DNA of 64,000 nt from Denitrovibrio sp. (GTDB taxonomy: Bacteria > Chrysiogenota > Deferribacteres > Deferribacterales > Geovibrionaceae): contig PKTM01000029.1 in assembly GCA_002869145.1 (NCBI GenBank), forward strand, positions 62,001 through 126,000, written 5' to 3'. Below, one piece after another: positions 44,788-54,002 of this stretch. Every line of letters starts with the position of its first letter. Position 1 is the stretch's first letter. The notes under the pieces are model-generated. The model had not been told where the DNA came from. It made no database searches and worked only from the letters and a program-made list of their open reading frames with translations. The position numbers and the translations under genes are program-made.

Positions 44788-45465
44788 TCAACTCTCCGTT
44801 TCTTCGCTTTCATCAAGCAGAGGTTTTATGACAGAGGGGTCAACAGTCTTCGCAAAAGGCTCTACAAGACCAGCAGAGATGATAAACTTTATGCCGTGTT
44901 CAATAGGTATCCCCGGGTCTATAACGTCCTTTTTAGGCACTATAAGTATAAAGCCTGATGTTGGGTTTGGTGTAGTAGGTATAAAGATGTTTACACAAAC
45001 CTCGCCTGCTGCCTCATTTAAAAATTCAGAAGAGTCTTTGGTGATAAAACCAAAACTGTACAATCCTTTACGGGGATATTCTATCATTACAACTTTTTTA
45101 AAGCTTGATCCGCTTGTAGTCTGAAAAGCATCAACAATCTGTCTTATAGAGCTGTAGACACTTCTTACAATGGGAATATTGTCAGTCAGCGATTCAATCA
45201 TCCCCAAAAGCTTTCTGCCGATATAGTTTCTGGCTATCAGCCCTATGAAGATAAGAACAAACAGTATTACAGAAAATGAGATAATTTTCTGCCCGTATAC
45301 TGGAATATTTATATCAAACTTAACCATAAGAAGCTCAAGATATGGAAGAAAGAAACCTGAGAACTTTTTAAATACAAACGTTATAAACCAGTAAGTGACA
45401 GCAAGCGGAAGTGTCGCAAGAACACCTGCAATGAGCGCACGCTGAAAGAATGACCTAACCCTCAT
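44788..45465 (-). CDS. DUF502 family membrane protein
   Basis: 225 residues. Two transmembrane segments (about 11-31 and 57-79) precede a conserved domain with IPIVRSVYSSIRQIVDAF, VVMIEYPRKGLYSFGF and the FIPTTPNPTSGF motif typical of DUF502. The family is widespread, and its function in bacteria is not established. It lies between an HD-domain nuclease gene and aroE. Only family membership is claimed. Confidence 0.85.
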   Translation of the reverse strand: MRVRSFFQRALIAGVLATLPLAVTYWFITFVFKKFSGFFLPYLELLMVKFDINIPVYGQKIISFSVILFVLIFIGLIARNYIGRKLLGMIESLTDNIPIVRSVYSSIRQIVDAFQTTSGSSFKKVVMIEYPRKGLYSFGFITKDSSEFLNEAAGEVCVNIFIPTTPNPTSGFILIVPKKDVIDPGIPIEHGIKFIISAGLVEPFAKTVDPSVIKPLLDESEETES

Positions 45466-45482
45466 TATTTTTTTCCTTTAAG

Positions 45483-46394
45483 TTACATATGTTTGAACAA
45501 CTTACGTTCAAGCAGTCTATCATACCCGCTCCAGCCTTTTTCAGTACCTTCTTTTTCGAATATAGAGTTAAAGGTGTTAAGCTTTGCATCCATGTCGTCC
45601 AAATGATGAAGAATAAAAGCTTCGGGTGTTTTAGGTTTTTTCGGTGAACCAAACTCAAGCTGGCCGTGGTGGCTTAAAATAAGATGGTTCAGCAGATATT
45701 TAAGTTCATCAGGAAATCCGTTAATGCCAGATATATAGCTATTCATCAGCTCAACGCCCAGAACCAGATGTCCCAGAAGCTTTCCGCTGTCTGTGTATTC
45801 AAGACCTGTTCCGGCCTGAAGTTCCTTTATCTTTCCTATATCGTGAAAAAGAGCACCTATAAGCAGATGTTCTTTATTTACAGTATCTTTGTAGAAATCA
45901 CCGAGCATAACAGATATTTTCACCATGCTGAGAGTGTGTTCCAGAAGCCCGGACATATAAGCGTGATGAACAGACTTTGCAGCAGGCATCTTTTTAAAAA
46001 GTGCCACAGAGTTATTATCACTCAGAAAGGCATCCAGAAGCTGAGTGAGGTGCTCGTCGTTTATGTTTTCTATAAGTATCTCTGTGAGTTCAGCAAACAA
46101 AACTTCTGGGTCAAGTCCAGCCTTTTTTGGTAAAAAATCCGCCGGATCAGCATCTATAATCAGGCGCAGTGAATTTATTTTAAGCTGCTCCTGACCGGAA
46201 TATGTTTGTAAAACACCAATGGCTTCTACTATTTGACCATTTTCCGGCTCAAAATCCAGTTTGTCACTTTCAAACATAATACCGTTTTTTCTGCTACCTT
46301 CCTTATCGCACATTATCGCCCGAAAAAATGGTTTGCCATCTTTTGTTTTGCTCTTTATAAGGTCAGTGAGCATATACTTAACAGGTATTTCCAA
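45483..46394 (-). CDS. OB-fold/HD-domain 3'-5' exoribonuclease (YhaM-like)
   Basis: 303 residues. An N-terminal OB-fold nucleic-acid-binding domain (first 90 residues or so) is followed by an HD domain with HHAYMSGLLEHTLSMV, LFHDIGKIKEL and LILSHHG metal ligands. The combination matches YhaM/CbfA, which trims RNA 3' ends. The start is one base after the tldD stop. The activity is inferred from domain order. Confidence 0.85.
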   Translation of the reverse strand: MEIPVKYMLTDLIKSKTKDGKPFFRAIMCDKEGSRKNGIMFESDKLDFEPENGQIVEAIGVLQTYSGQEQLKINSLRLIIDADPADFLPKKAGLDPEVLFAELTEILIENINDEHLTQLLDAFLSDNNSVALFKKMPAAKSVHHAYMSGLLEHTLSMVKISVMLGDFYKDTVNKEHLLIGALFHDIGKIKELQAGTGLEYTDSGKLLGHLVLGVELMNSYISGINGFPDELKYLLNHLILSHHGQLEFGSPKKPKTPEAFILHHLDDMDAKLNTFNSIFEKEGTEKGWSGYDRLLERKLFKHM

Positions 46395-46395
46395 T

Positions 46396-47772
46396 TTATC
46401 TTCCCCCTACAGTAATCTCCGGTATCCTAAGCGTAGGCTGTGCGTCAGAAACAGGTACACCCTGCCCCTCCTTACCGCATGTGCCAATGCCAAAACCCAG
46501 ATCATCACCTATCATATCTATCTCACGCATCACTTTAGGGCCATTGCCTATCAGTGTGGCATTTTTCACAGGTTCACCAAGCTTACCATTTTCTATCAGA
46601 AAACCCTCAGTAACCTCAAAAACAAAATCTCCAGTGACAGTATTAACTTGTCCGCCACCCATACGGGTGACATACAGGCCTTTCTGTACTGATTTTATTA
46701 TACCATCCGGAGAATCGCTCCCCGGCATTATTATCGTGTTTGTCATCCTTACTATTGGCCTAAATCTGTAACTCTGTCTTCTGCCGTTTCCGGTGAGTTC
46801 TGTACCCTCTTTCAGTCCATACAGCCTGTCAGACATATACTTTTTAAGTATTCCATTTTCTATCAGCATGTTGGAAGATGCCTGAACACCTTCATCATCA
46901 TATAAAAAACTTCCTCTTTTTCCAGATAGAGTTCCGTTGTCTGCAACACTGACGATACCTGCTGCTACCTTTTTTCCGATTTGTCCAGCATAAACACTCA
47001 TGCCGTTGCATGCAAGGTCTGCTTCAAGTCCATGCCCTACAGCTTCGTGAACCATTGTTCCGCCGGCTGAAGAGGCTATAACCACTGTCATAACGCCAGA
47101 TGGTGCGTATTTTGCACTCAGGTTTTTCATTGCCAGTTCGGCAGCATCCTTTGATACTTTTATAAAGTCCAAACCTGCTGCTTCCTCAGCTCCGAAAGTA
47201 CCGCCCAGCGGTATATAGGCCTGCTGTATCTCCTTGCCTGAAGAGGCCACAGCAGCCGCATATCCAGTAACATAACATAAACTTTGTGAAATATCACAGC
47301 CTTCAGTGTTGAGTATTCTGGTTTCCCGAACTGATTCGGCATACATACTGGTGAACTGTATTATTTTTTTGTCAATTCTTCCAGCTTTATCCATGCTCGT
47401 CACAAGCTTAATCTTGTCCTGTATATCAGTATCAGCAGGCGTGGTGAAGTATTTTACGGATTTTTTATCATTAAGCGCAATGTCACGCATCTCACCAATT
47501 TTTACAGCGTTAACAAGCTCCGACACCGCATTCTTTATGTTTGACTCAGCAAATGAGTTCGTGTAGCCGAAAAAAGTTTTGTCCCCTTCTATCACACGAA
47601 AAGATATTCCGCTGTCAGTTGAATTTTCAACTCTATCAAGCTGATTGTTTTCGTAAACTGCTGCCTGTTTGTTTGAGTTTTCTAAAAATATTTCCGCATA
47701 CTGACCAGCCCCAGACAGTTTTTTAAGCATGTCATAAAGGAGCCCGTCAGACAAATTACCACTCATCGACAT
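46396..47772 (-). CDS. tldD: TldD/PmbA family metalloprotease, TldD-like
   Basis: 458 residues from the ATG at 47772, with AGGT eight bases upstream; a GTG at 47778 also lies in frame. The zinc motif HEAVGHGLEADL near 240 and the GCGKEGQGVPV-like end (GTCGKEGQGVPVSDA) match TldD. In E. coli TldD and its partner TldE (PmbA) degrade unfolded or modified peptides. The partner gene is not in this window. It overlaps the DUF4911 gene by 17 bases. Confidence 0.9.
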   Translation of the reverse strand: MSMSGNLSDGLLYDMLKKLSGAGQYAEIFLENSNKQAAVYENNQLDRVENSTDSGISFRVIEGDKTFFGYTNSFAESNIKNAVSELVNAVKIGEMRDIALNDKKSVKYFTTPADTDIQDKIKLVTSMDKAGRIDKKIIQFTSMYAESVRETRILNTEGCDISQSLCYVTGYAAAVASSGKEIQQAYIPLGGTFGAEEAAGLDFIKVSKDAAELAMKNLSAKYAPSGVMTVVIASSAGGTMVHEAVGHGLEADLACNGMSVYAGQIGKKVAAGIVSVADNGTLSGKRGSFLYDDEGVQASSNMLIENGILKKYMSDRLYGLKEGTELTGNGRRQSYRFRPIVRMTNTIIMPGSDSPDGIIKSVQKGLYVTRMGGGQVNTVTGDFVFEVTEGFLIENGKLGEPVKNATLIGNGPKVMREIDMIGDDLGFGIGTCGKEGQGVPVSDAQPTLRIPEITVGGR

Positions 47773-48004
47773 TTTCACTTACCTGAGTGGATATATTATC
47801 TATGTGCATCCCGTCATTTTTCAGCTCTTCCAAAACCTTCAGCACAGTCTTGTACGAGCTGTCTGTGGCGTAAAGCACAACAGAGCCTGTTGAAGCGTCC
47901 ACTGTACGCACTATAGCTATCCCTTCGTAAGAATCTATGAAGCTGTTAAGCGAAATAACATCCTTTTTAAGAATGTTACACTTGATTTTAACCGTGTGAG
48001 GCAT
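47756..48004 (-). CDS. DUF4911-like small protein
   Basis: 82 residues from the ATG at 48004, which has GGAG eight bases upstream; a longer frame from 48097 has no support. It contains a short alpha/beta domain (VKIKCNILKKDVISLNSF, IAIVRTVDASTGSVVLYAT). The size and pattern fit the DUF4911 family, which has no known function. It overlaps both neighbours, so it is translated as part of the nusB-to-tldD operon. Confidence 0.62.
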   Translation of the reverse strand: MPHTVKIKCNILKKDVISLNSFIDSYEGIAIVRTVDASTGSVVLYATDSSYKTVLKVLEELKNDGMHIDNISTQVSENVDEW

Positions 48005-48404
48005 CGTCAAACTCCAGCAGGTGTAACCTGCAGGGGATATCAGAGACGATATCTTCCATCTGAAAACGGTGAGAATTTTCCAGATAAACAACCTCAAGGT
48101 TCATATTTCTGATCTTATTTATAAAACTATCTTTATCTGAAAATATATAATTAAAATCGAAAAGAAAAAAGCCGCTGTCGAAAAGAAGTCCCTTCTTCCT
48201 GATGAATACCCCTTCCTGTTTGGCATATTTAAGCTCTTGTTCAGAAAGTTTCTCTATCTCTTCAGTAAGAGTGCCGTAGCTGAAAAGGTCTACCTTTGCA
48301 CTCATACCCCTGCATTTCATTCTGTCCATGTCATAGTCAAGAAAAACAGGAAATCTATCCAAAGAGTTAAAGTTAATTCTTGTAATAGCAATCTCAGGAC
48401 TCAA
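47988..48404 (-). CDS. Unrecognised 138-residue protein
   Basis: An intact frame overlapping nusB (11 bases) and the DUF4911 gene (17 bases), which supports real translation. I recognise no family. The protein is cytoplasmic and acidic, with mixed alpha/beta character (DLFSYGTLTEEIEKLSEQE; FFLFDFNYIFSDKDSF). There are no cysteine clusters or obvious catalytic motifs. Its position between nusB and tldD is the only clue. Confidence 0.55.
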   Translation of the reverse strand: MSPEIAITRINFNSLDRFPVFLDYDMDRMKCRGMSAKVDLFSYGTLTEEIEKLSEQELKYAKQEGVFIRKKGLLFDSGFFLFDFNYIFSDKDSFINKIRNMNLEVVYLENSHRFQMEDIVSDIPCRLHLLEFDDASHG

Positions 48405-48837
48405 CTTTCCCCTCCGAGAGATTATAATTCTTTCTGATGTTTTCCAGAATACCGTTCACAAGCGCTGCTGATTTTTCTTCGCTATACTTTTTTGCAAGTG
48501 TTACAAAGTCGTTGATAACAGCGTAATAAGGCGCTTCTAAACGAAAAAGCTCATAAACTGCCACACGCAAAATACTCTTCTCCACATCACCCATGCGTTC
48601 GTATGTCCAGTCTGAACGGATGTATTTACAGATTATATCGTCATTGGCTGATACCGATAGTGCGGCTCCGCTGAAAAGCTCATTAGCAAAGCTTATAACT
48701 TCCTCATCACTCTCTTTCACAGATGCCCAGAAGTTCTTTGTAATCTCTTCTGGTGTATAGTCAGCCATAAAGTACTGGTACATCATCATATATGCAAATT
48801 TACGCGCTCTGGTGCGCCCTTTAAAGTTTTTCTTCAT
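48394..48837 (-). CDS. nusB: Transcription antitermination factor NusB
   Basis: 147 residues, all-helical, with RTRARKFAYMMMYQYFM at the N-terminus (arginine-rich RNA-binding helix) and the AVINDFVTLAKKYSEEKSAALVNGIL signature near the C-terminus. NusB with NusE binds boxA RNA and supports rRNA antitermination. It follows ribH with no gap, the common ribH-nusB pair. Confidence 0.94.
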   Translation of the reverse strand: MKKNFKGRTRARKFAYMMMYQYFMADYTPEEITKNFWASVKESDEEVISFANELFSGAALSVSANDDIICKYIRSDWTYERMGDVEKSILRVAVYELFRLEAPYYAVINDFVTLAKKYSEEKSAALVNGILENIRKNYNLSEGKVES

Positions 48838-49305
48838 TTATACCATCTTCAAAACACTGACCATCTCAAGTGCTGACATAGCTGCCTCTGCGCCTTTGTT
48901 TCCGTGTTTTGTTCCAGCCCTTTCAATAGACTGTTCAATAGTGTCTGTAGTCAGTACTCCGAATATCACAGGAACACCTGTATCAAAAGAGGCTTTAGCA
49001 ACTCCCTTTGAAACTTCTGAACATACATAGTCAAAATGAGGTGTTGATCCTCTGATAACAGCGCCAAGTGTTATAACAGCATCATATTTGCCTGTATCAG
49101 CAATCTTTTTGCTTAAAAGAGGGATCTCGAAAGCGCCTGGCACTTTAAATACCTCTATGTCTGATTCTGAAACCTCATGGCGTACAAGAGCATCAACAGC
49201 TCCGCCGATAAGGCTTTTCGTTATAAAGTCGTTGAAACGTGACGCTACTATGGCATACTTCTGCCCTTTGCCATTATACATACCCTGATGAGTTGTTACA
49301 TTCAT
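48838..49305 (-). CDS. ribH: 6,7-dimethyl-8-ribityllumazine synthase
   Basis: 155 residues from the ATG at 49305, fixed by AGGAGG seven bases upstream; a longer frame to 49395 would run into ribBA. Motifs are [34 protein letters not shown] and the [10 protein letters not shown] active-site strand. It condenses the ribitylamino-pyrimidine with dihydroxybutanone phosphate. It lies 11 bases after ribBA in the rib cluster. Confidence 0.94.
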   Translation of the reverse strand: MNVTTHQGMYNGKGQKYAIVASRFNDFITKSLIGGAVDALVRHEVSESDIEVFKVPGAFEIPLLSKKIADTGKYDAVITLGAVIRGSTPHFDYVCSEVSKGVAKASFDTGVPVIFGVLTTDTIEQSIERAGTKHGNKGAEAAMSALEMVSVLKMV

Positions 49306-49316
49306 ACCCATCCTCC

Positions 49317-50537
49317 TTAATCTAAATCGAGATGGTGTCCCATCTTTTCTTTTTTTGTTTTCAAATAGGTTTCGTTGTTCGGGTTTAGCCCGCAAGTAAG
49401 ACCTACTCTCTCTACTACTTTAAGCCCGAAACCTGATAAGCTTCTCATCTTTTTAGGGTTATTGGTTACCAGCTTAATATCTTTTATACCCATATGCCGT
49501 ATTATCTGTGCTCCGAAACCGTAGTCTCGAAGGTCTTCTGCAAAACCGAGTTCAATGTTAGCCTGTATCGTATCCATCCCTTCATCCTGAAGGTGATAGG
49601 CATTAATCTTATTAAGTATACCAATTCCCCGGCCTTCCTGAAACATATACAGGATAGCACCACGTCCTTCAGCTACAACCATCTTCATAGCTTCATGAAG
49701 CTGTGAGCGGCAGTCGCACCTTTCGGAGCCGAAAACGTCCCCTGTGAGGCACTGTGAGTGCACTCTGAGTAAAACAGGCTCTTCCGACTTAACATCGCCT
49801 TTCCAGATAACAACAGCCTCCTGACCGTCCACTACGCTTTTATATCCGGTAATATTAAAATCACCAAACTGTGTGGGCATCTTTGCAGATGTCGTCTCTT
49901 CTATAAGCTGTTCATTGTCCATTCTATATTCTATAAGCGATGCTATGGTAAGTATTTTTAGATTATGTTTATCTGCAAATTCTTCTAGCTGAGGCATTCT
50001 GGCCATTGTTCCGTCATCGTTCATTATCTCACATATAACAGCGCCTTGATTATTCAGCCCTGCAAGACGTGCAAGGTCTACTGAGCCTTCAGTCTGACCT
50101 GTGCGAACCAGAACACCGCCATCACGGGCTCTAAGAGGAAATATGTGCCCAGGTCTAGCCAGATCAGCTGCACCTTTTGTAGGGTCATTTGCTACCCTCA
50201 CCGTCTGTGCCCTGTCGTGAGCGGATATACCGGTTGTTACACCTTCTCTGGCCTCTATAGATACTGTGAAAGCAGTTCCAAATCTAGCTGAATTGCTGTC
50301 CTCACGAACCATAAGGTCCAGCCCAAGCTCGTCACATCTGTCGGACGGCATTGCAAGACAAATAAGACCTCTGCCGTATTTAGCCATAAAGTTTATCTTT
50401 TCAGGGGTAACAAAATCAGCGGCAAATACAAGATCGCCTTCATTCTCTCTGTCTTCATCATCTGTAAGTATAATCATCTTGCCGTTGCGGATATCTTCTA
50501 ATGCTTCCTCAACGGTGGCAAGTCTACTGCCTGTCAT
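49317..50537 (-). CDS. ribBA: Bifunctional DHBP synthase/GTP cyclohydrolase II
   Basis: 406 residues. The N-terminal RibB domain has [18 protein letters not shown] near 23-40 and the [10 protein letters not shown] motif. The C-terminal RibA domain has the zinc site [18 protein letters not shown] and [13 protein letters not shown]. It supplies both branches of riboflavin synthesis: DHBP from ribulose-5-phosphate and the pyrimidine from GTP. It directly follows ribE and precedes ribH. Confidence 0.95.
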   Translation of the reverse strand: MTGSRLATVEEALEDIRNGKMIILTDDEDRENEGDLVFAADFVTPEKINFMAKYGRGLICLAMPSDRCDELGLDLMVREDSNSARFGTAFTVSIEAREGVTTGISAHDRAQTVRVANDPTKGAADLARPGHIFPLRARDGGVLVRTGQTEGSVDLARLAGLNNQGAVICEIMNDDGTMARMPQLEEFADKHNLKILTIASLIEYRMDNEQLIEETTSAKMPTQFGDFNITGYKSVVDGQEAVVIWKGDVKSEEPVLLRVHSQCLTGDVFGSERCDCRSQLHEAMKMVVAEGRGAILYMFQEGRGIGILNKINAYHLQDEGMDTIQANIELGFAEDLRDYGFGAQIIRHMGIKDIKLVTNNPKKMRSLSGFGLKVVERVGLTCGLNPNNETYLKTKKEKMGHHLDLD

Positions 50538-51184
50538 TAATAATCCTCCTGATTAAGCAGCCCCATTAGGCTACTCTCCAATGTACTTGTCTTTTCGGAA
50601 CTTTTCAATAATTTCTCTAGGTATCTTGCAATCATGTCAACTTCCAGATTCACTTTTGCGCCGTGACGTTTCCCTTTAAGAGAGGTACCTTCGTAAGTAT
50701 GCGGAATAACAGCTATCTCGAAGGTTCCCTCTTCACATTTAGCAGTGGTAAGGCTTATGCCGTCAACACATATTGAACCTTTATCGACTATGTACCTGTC
50801 TATATTTTTCGGATATCTGATGGTCAGAATATACGCTGAATCCTTCTGTGTAAATTTCTCAACAACCCCCACAGCATCCACATGACCGCTCACCAAATGG
50901 CCGCCAAGACGTGATGTAAGAGTTAAAGCTCTTTCGAGGTTTACTTCTGAACTGTTTGATATATCAGCGAAAGTGCTCTTCTTTATTGTCTCGTAAGATA
51001 TATCTGCACTAAAGGTATCTGACGCTATGGATGTGGCAGTTAAGCAAACACCGTTCACAGCAATTGAGTCACCAACCTGTGCTCCTTCCAAAACTTTGCT
51101 GCACTTTATTTTAAGCACTGCAAAATTACCTTTTCTATCGATAGAGGCAATTCTGCCCACTTCTTCCACTATGCCTGTAAACAT
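50537..51184 (-). CDS. ribE: Riboflavin synthase alpha chain
   Basis: 215 residues from the ATG at 51184, giving the family start MFTGIVEEVG; a longer frame to 51217 lies inside ribD. Two lumazine-binding repeats are visible, with the second containing SICVDGISLTTA, which mirrors SIAVNGVCLTAT in the first. The SGHVDAVG motif is also present. It dismutates two lumazines to riboflavin. The start lies one base after the ribD stop. Confidence 0.94.
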   Translation of the reverse strand: MFTGIVEEVGRIASIDRKGNFAVLKIKCSKVLEGAQVGDSIAVNGVCLTATSIASDTFSADISYETIKKSTFADISNSSEVNLERALTLTSRLGGHLVSGHVDAVGVVEKFTQKDSAYILTIRYPKNIDRYIVDKGSICVDGISLTTAKCEEGTFEIAVIPHTYEGTSLKGKRHGAKVNLEVDMIARYLEKLLKSSEKTSTLESSLMGLLNQEDY

Positions 51185-51185
51185 A

Positions 51186-52349
51186 TCAGCAACCGTCCCT
51201 TCCGCAGCCACAAGCACATCTTCCTCTCACTTCCTCAGTAAGATCAAGCACCATCTGTTTATAGTCTGAAATCTTTCCGCTTATAAAAAGGTCATTTTCA
51301 AACTTTTTCGACTGTATTTCTTTTAATTTAAACCCTTCAGCAACAGATTGAGCACCTTTACCGCCAACAGATACGGCATCTCCGCCAAGTATCAAAGGAG
51401 CTATGAAAAGATTTACCCTGTCGATGATCCCTGCATCAAAGAATTTACCGGCGGTTTTGCCGCCGCCTTCTATCAAAACATTCAGTATCTTTCTGTTTAC
51501 AAGTTCATCAGAAAGCAGCTCAAGATCAAGCTCTCCGTCACCGCCAAGGATTATTACATCTGCCCCGAGGACGTTCAGCCTGTCTGAAACACTATTGCTT
51601 TTTGCTGTAACATATATCAGCTTGTTCACACTGTTTTTGACCAGTTTACAATCGAGCGGCATGCGTCCGTTCGGGTCAATGACTATTTTATAAGGGTCTC
51701 TGTCTGACTTCATAAGTCTGACATTAAGCTCAGGGTCATCGCAGATTACAGTGTTCACACCGACTAATATCGCATCTGACACTGCTCTCAGGTAATGAGT
51801 GTATGTTCTTGATGCTTTTGATGATATCCACTTAGAATCAGTTCCGGCAGCTATCTTGCCGTCCAGAGACTGTGCGGTTTTGAATGTATAGTAAGGTTTA
51901 TGCTTTGTTATAAATTTTGCAAAATCTTCTATTAAGGATGCACACAAATCTTCCATATAACCGACATAAACCTCTACGCCGTTGTTTTTAAGATAGTCTA
52001 CCCCATTCCCTGCAATGGCAGGATTAGGGTCAACACAACCTATGAAAACACGTTTTATGCCTGCTTTTACTATTTTCTCTGCACACGGCGGAGTTTTGCC
52101 GGTGTGTGAGCAGGGCTCCAAGGTAACGTAAAGATCAAGCCCCTGTGTTGGCACAGGTGAGTTCTCTATTGCGTTCACCTCTGCGTGAGCACCACCGTAA
52201 AGCTCGTGCCAGCCTCTTGATAATATCTCAGTTTCGTTGGCAAGAACAGCCCCCACAATAGGGTTTGTCTTTGTATACCCACGACCCAAAAGAGCCAGCT
52301 GTGCGCATTCCTGCATTACATCAAGCGGATTAAGCAGATTTCTTTCCAA
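51186..52349 (-). CDS. ribD: Bifunctional pyrimidine deaminase/reductase
   Basis: 387 residues. The N-terminal zinc deaminase has GAHAEVNAI and EPCSHTGKTPPCAEKI. The C-terminal reductase has TLKTAQSLDGKIA-like (FKTAQSLDGKIAAGTDSKWI) and EGGGKTAGKF motifs. It converts the GTP-derived pyrimidine for lumazine synthesis. The start is a TTG at 52349 with GGAG seven bases upstream; an ATG at 52316 without a site is an alternative. No FMN riboswitch lies upstream, because plsY abuts. The last residues are cysteine- and glycine-rich (RCACGCGRDGC), which is unusual. Confidence 0.92.
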   Translation of the reverse strand: MERNLLNPLDVMQECAQLALLGRGYTKTNPIVGAVLANETEILSRGWHELYGGAHAEVNAIENSPVPTQGLDLYVTLEPCSHTGKTPPCAEKIVKAGIKRVFIGCVDPNPAIAGNGVDYLKNNGVEVYVGYMEDLCASLIEDFAKFITKHKPYYTFKTAQSLDGKIAAGTDSKWISSKASRTYTHYLRAVSDAILVGVNTVICDDPELNVRLMKSDRDPYKIVIDPNGRMPLDCKLVKNSVNKLIYVTAKSNSVSDRLNVLGADVIILGGDGELDLELLSDELVNRKILNVLIEGGGKTAGKFFDAGIIDRVNLFIAPLILGGDAVSVGGKGAQSVAEGFKLKEIQSKKFENDLFISGKISDYKQMVLDLTEEVRGRCACGCGRDGC

Positions 52350-52920
52350 CCTTCCTCTCCGTACCTTTTAATATTCGGTCAATATTACCCTTATGAAGGA
52401 AAATAACAAGTGCTGCAATGATTATTGTAAATATTCTTAAATGAGACCAGTCAGATAAGAACCATACAGATATGGCTATAGTTACAGCCGCTGTTATAGA
52501 GCTAAGTGAAATCATCCTGAAAAGAGCCAACATGGCAAAAAAAGCTAAAGCAGCTATTAGAGTTGGAAGCGGAGCCAGGGCTATAAAAACACCAAGAGCT
52601 GTGGCCACCCCTTTGCCGCCTTTAAAGTTAAGAAATATCGTAAATGTATGCCCCAAAACAACAGCCACTGCCGCTAGAAGCGCATAATCGCTTTCTCCAT
52701 AAAAATGTCTGACTACTAAAACAGGAATCATCCCTTTAAGAACATCAATCGTTAAAACGACTATAAAGCCCCATTTACCCAGTATACGTGCTGCATTACT
52801 TGCGCCTACATTACCGCTGCCTACTGTACGTATATCAACACCTTTCAGCTTTTTGACCAGTATATAGGCAGTAGGGACGGAGCCTATCAGGTAACATAAG
52901 ATTATTATAAGGTAAATCAT
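52330..52920 (-). CDS. plsY: Glycerol-3-phosphate acyltransferase PlsY
   Basis: 196 residues with five or so membrane helices. Conserved motifs are VGSGNVGASNAAR (glycerol-phosphate binding), LGHTFTIFLNFKGGKGVAT and the Lys-Gly of DVLKGMIPV. It transfers acyl groups from acyl-phosphate to glycerol-3-phosphate in phospholipid synthesis. It overlaps the DUF362 gene upstream by four bases and ribD downstream by 20 bases. Confidence 0.94.
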   Translation of the reverse strand: MIYLIIILCYLIGSVPTAYILVKKLKGVDIRTVGSGNVGASNAARILGKWGFIVVLTIDVLKGMIPVLVVRHFYGESDYALLAAVAVVLGHTFTIFLNFKGGKGVATALGVFIALAPLPTLIAALAFFAMLALFRMISLSSITAAVTIAISVWFLSDWSHLRIFTIIIAALVIFLHKGNIDRILKGTERKVGKKSA

Positions 52921-54002
52921 TTACTCACCAATAATTTATGCAGCCACGAACGCTCAAGCCCAACAGCATCGGACTCGCAAACCTCATGGCAGCAGAAACA
53001 TTCTATACACTTTTTATTATTCACAAATGGATACCCATCAACAAGTGTAATTGCATCCACAGGACAGCTATTTACACAGAGCATGCATTTGATACAAGGT
53101 TCATTTAAAACCAAAGGCTTTACATATACCTGTTTAGCAAATAACGCCTTTAGAAATGGGGGCAGATACATTTTTTTTGTCATAGGAAGCTTTATCACTG
53201 GAATATCAGCTTTTGGAGTTTCTATGTGTGACGGATCGTAACCAGCCGAAAGAGCTGCTTTAGTAGTCAGGCAGAAATCATCTTTCAGGCCGATCATACG
53301 TGTCACTGTTATATCCAGTCCAACAGCATCACTGGACGCCGCAGTTATCCCAAGTTTTACAGGTGTGCCTTTCGAAGGGCCGTCACCCTCCATTCCAACA
53401 ATGCCGTCTATTATGTTCATTGTTTTACTGTCAAGCAGTGCAAAAAATTTATAAAGTCTGTCTGCAAGCTCCTCGTCCACAGGAAAATCTCTGTGGTATC
53501 CTACTTTTGAAGTGCCGGGGATAAGCCCGAAAAGGTTTTTTACAGCCAGAGTCAGCCCTGTAAGTGAATGAGTTTTTAATTTTGCAAGATTAAGGATAAT
53601 ATCTGGCTCATCTGCCAAAGATGAGTAAGTGAAACCGTCTTTTGTAATAGGTTTAAAGCTCTCCACACGGACAATTTTAACACCTGTCTCATCTGCCGTT
53701 TTTTGTATGCCTGTCACTTCAAGCACACGTTCATACTTACCAAAATTAGCCCCGGGGCTGTCGCCCATCCAGAGCTCAGCATCGGTATAACTTTTGAGTA
53801 TATTAATTACGGTTTTTATAAAATCAGGGTTTGTTGTGACTGCTTTTTCAGGCGCAGCCGCTGAGAGAAGGTTCGGCTTTATAAGGATGAGCTTTGCTCT
53901 TTTAAGCCTCTCAGATTCACTTTCAAAATAACTTTCAATCAACCCCGGCAGTGCGTCATCCGCGTAGCCGGAACACTGTGCAGTAAAAATGTTTTTATTC
54001 AT
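52917..54002 (-). CDS. DUF362 domain protein with two [4Fe-4S] sites
   Basis: 361 residues. The DUF362 domain (LILIKPNLLSAAAPEKAVTTN; NLAKLKTHSLTGLTLAVKNLFG) is followed by a ferredoxin-like C-terminus with CIKCMLCVNSCPVDAI and CIECFCCHEVCESDAV, eight cysteines for two clusters. It is probably a cytoplasmic electron-transfer or maturation protein; the partner and reaction are unknown. It overlaps pgsA and plsY, so it belongs to the lipid and riboflavin operon. Confidence 0.82.
   Translation of the reverse strand: MNKNIFTAQCSGYADDALPGLIESYFESESERLKRAKLILIKPNLLSAAAPEKAVTTNPDFIKTVINILKSYTDAELWMGDSPGANFGKYERVLEVTGIQKTADETGVKIVRVESFKPITKDGFTYSSLADEPDIILNLAKLKTHSLTGLTLAVKNLFGLIPGTSKVGYHRDFPVDEELADRLYKFFALLDSKTMNIIDGIVGMEGDGPSKGTPVKLGITAASSDAVGLDITVTRMIGLKDDFCLTTKAALSAGYDPSHIETPKADIPVIKLPMTKKMYLPPFLKALFAKQVYVKPLVLNEPCIKCMLCVNSCPVDAITLVDGYPFVNNKKCIECFCCHEVCESDAVGLERSWLHKLLVSK

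Noticed and set aside
48005-48097. N-terminal extension of the DUF4911-like gene
   Set aside because: The extra 31 codons lie inside the upstream gene and lack a ribosome-binding site; the ATG at 48004 has GGAG at good spacing.
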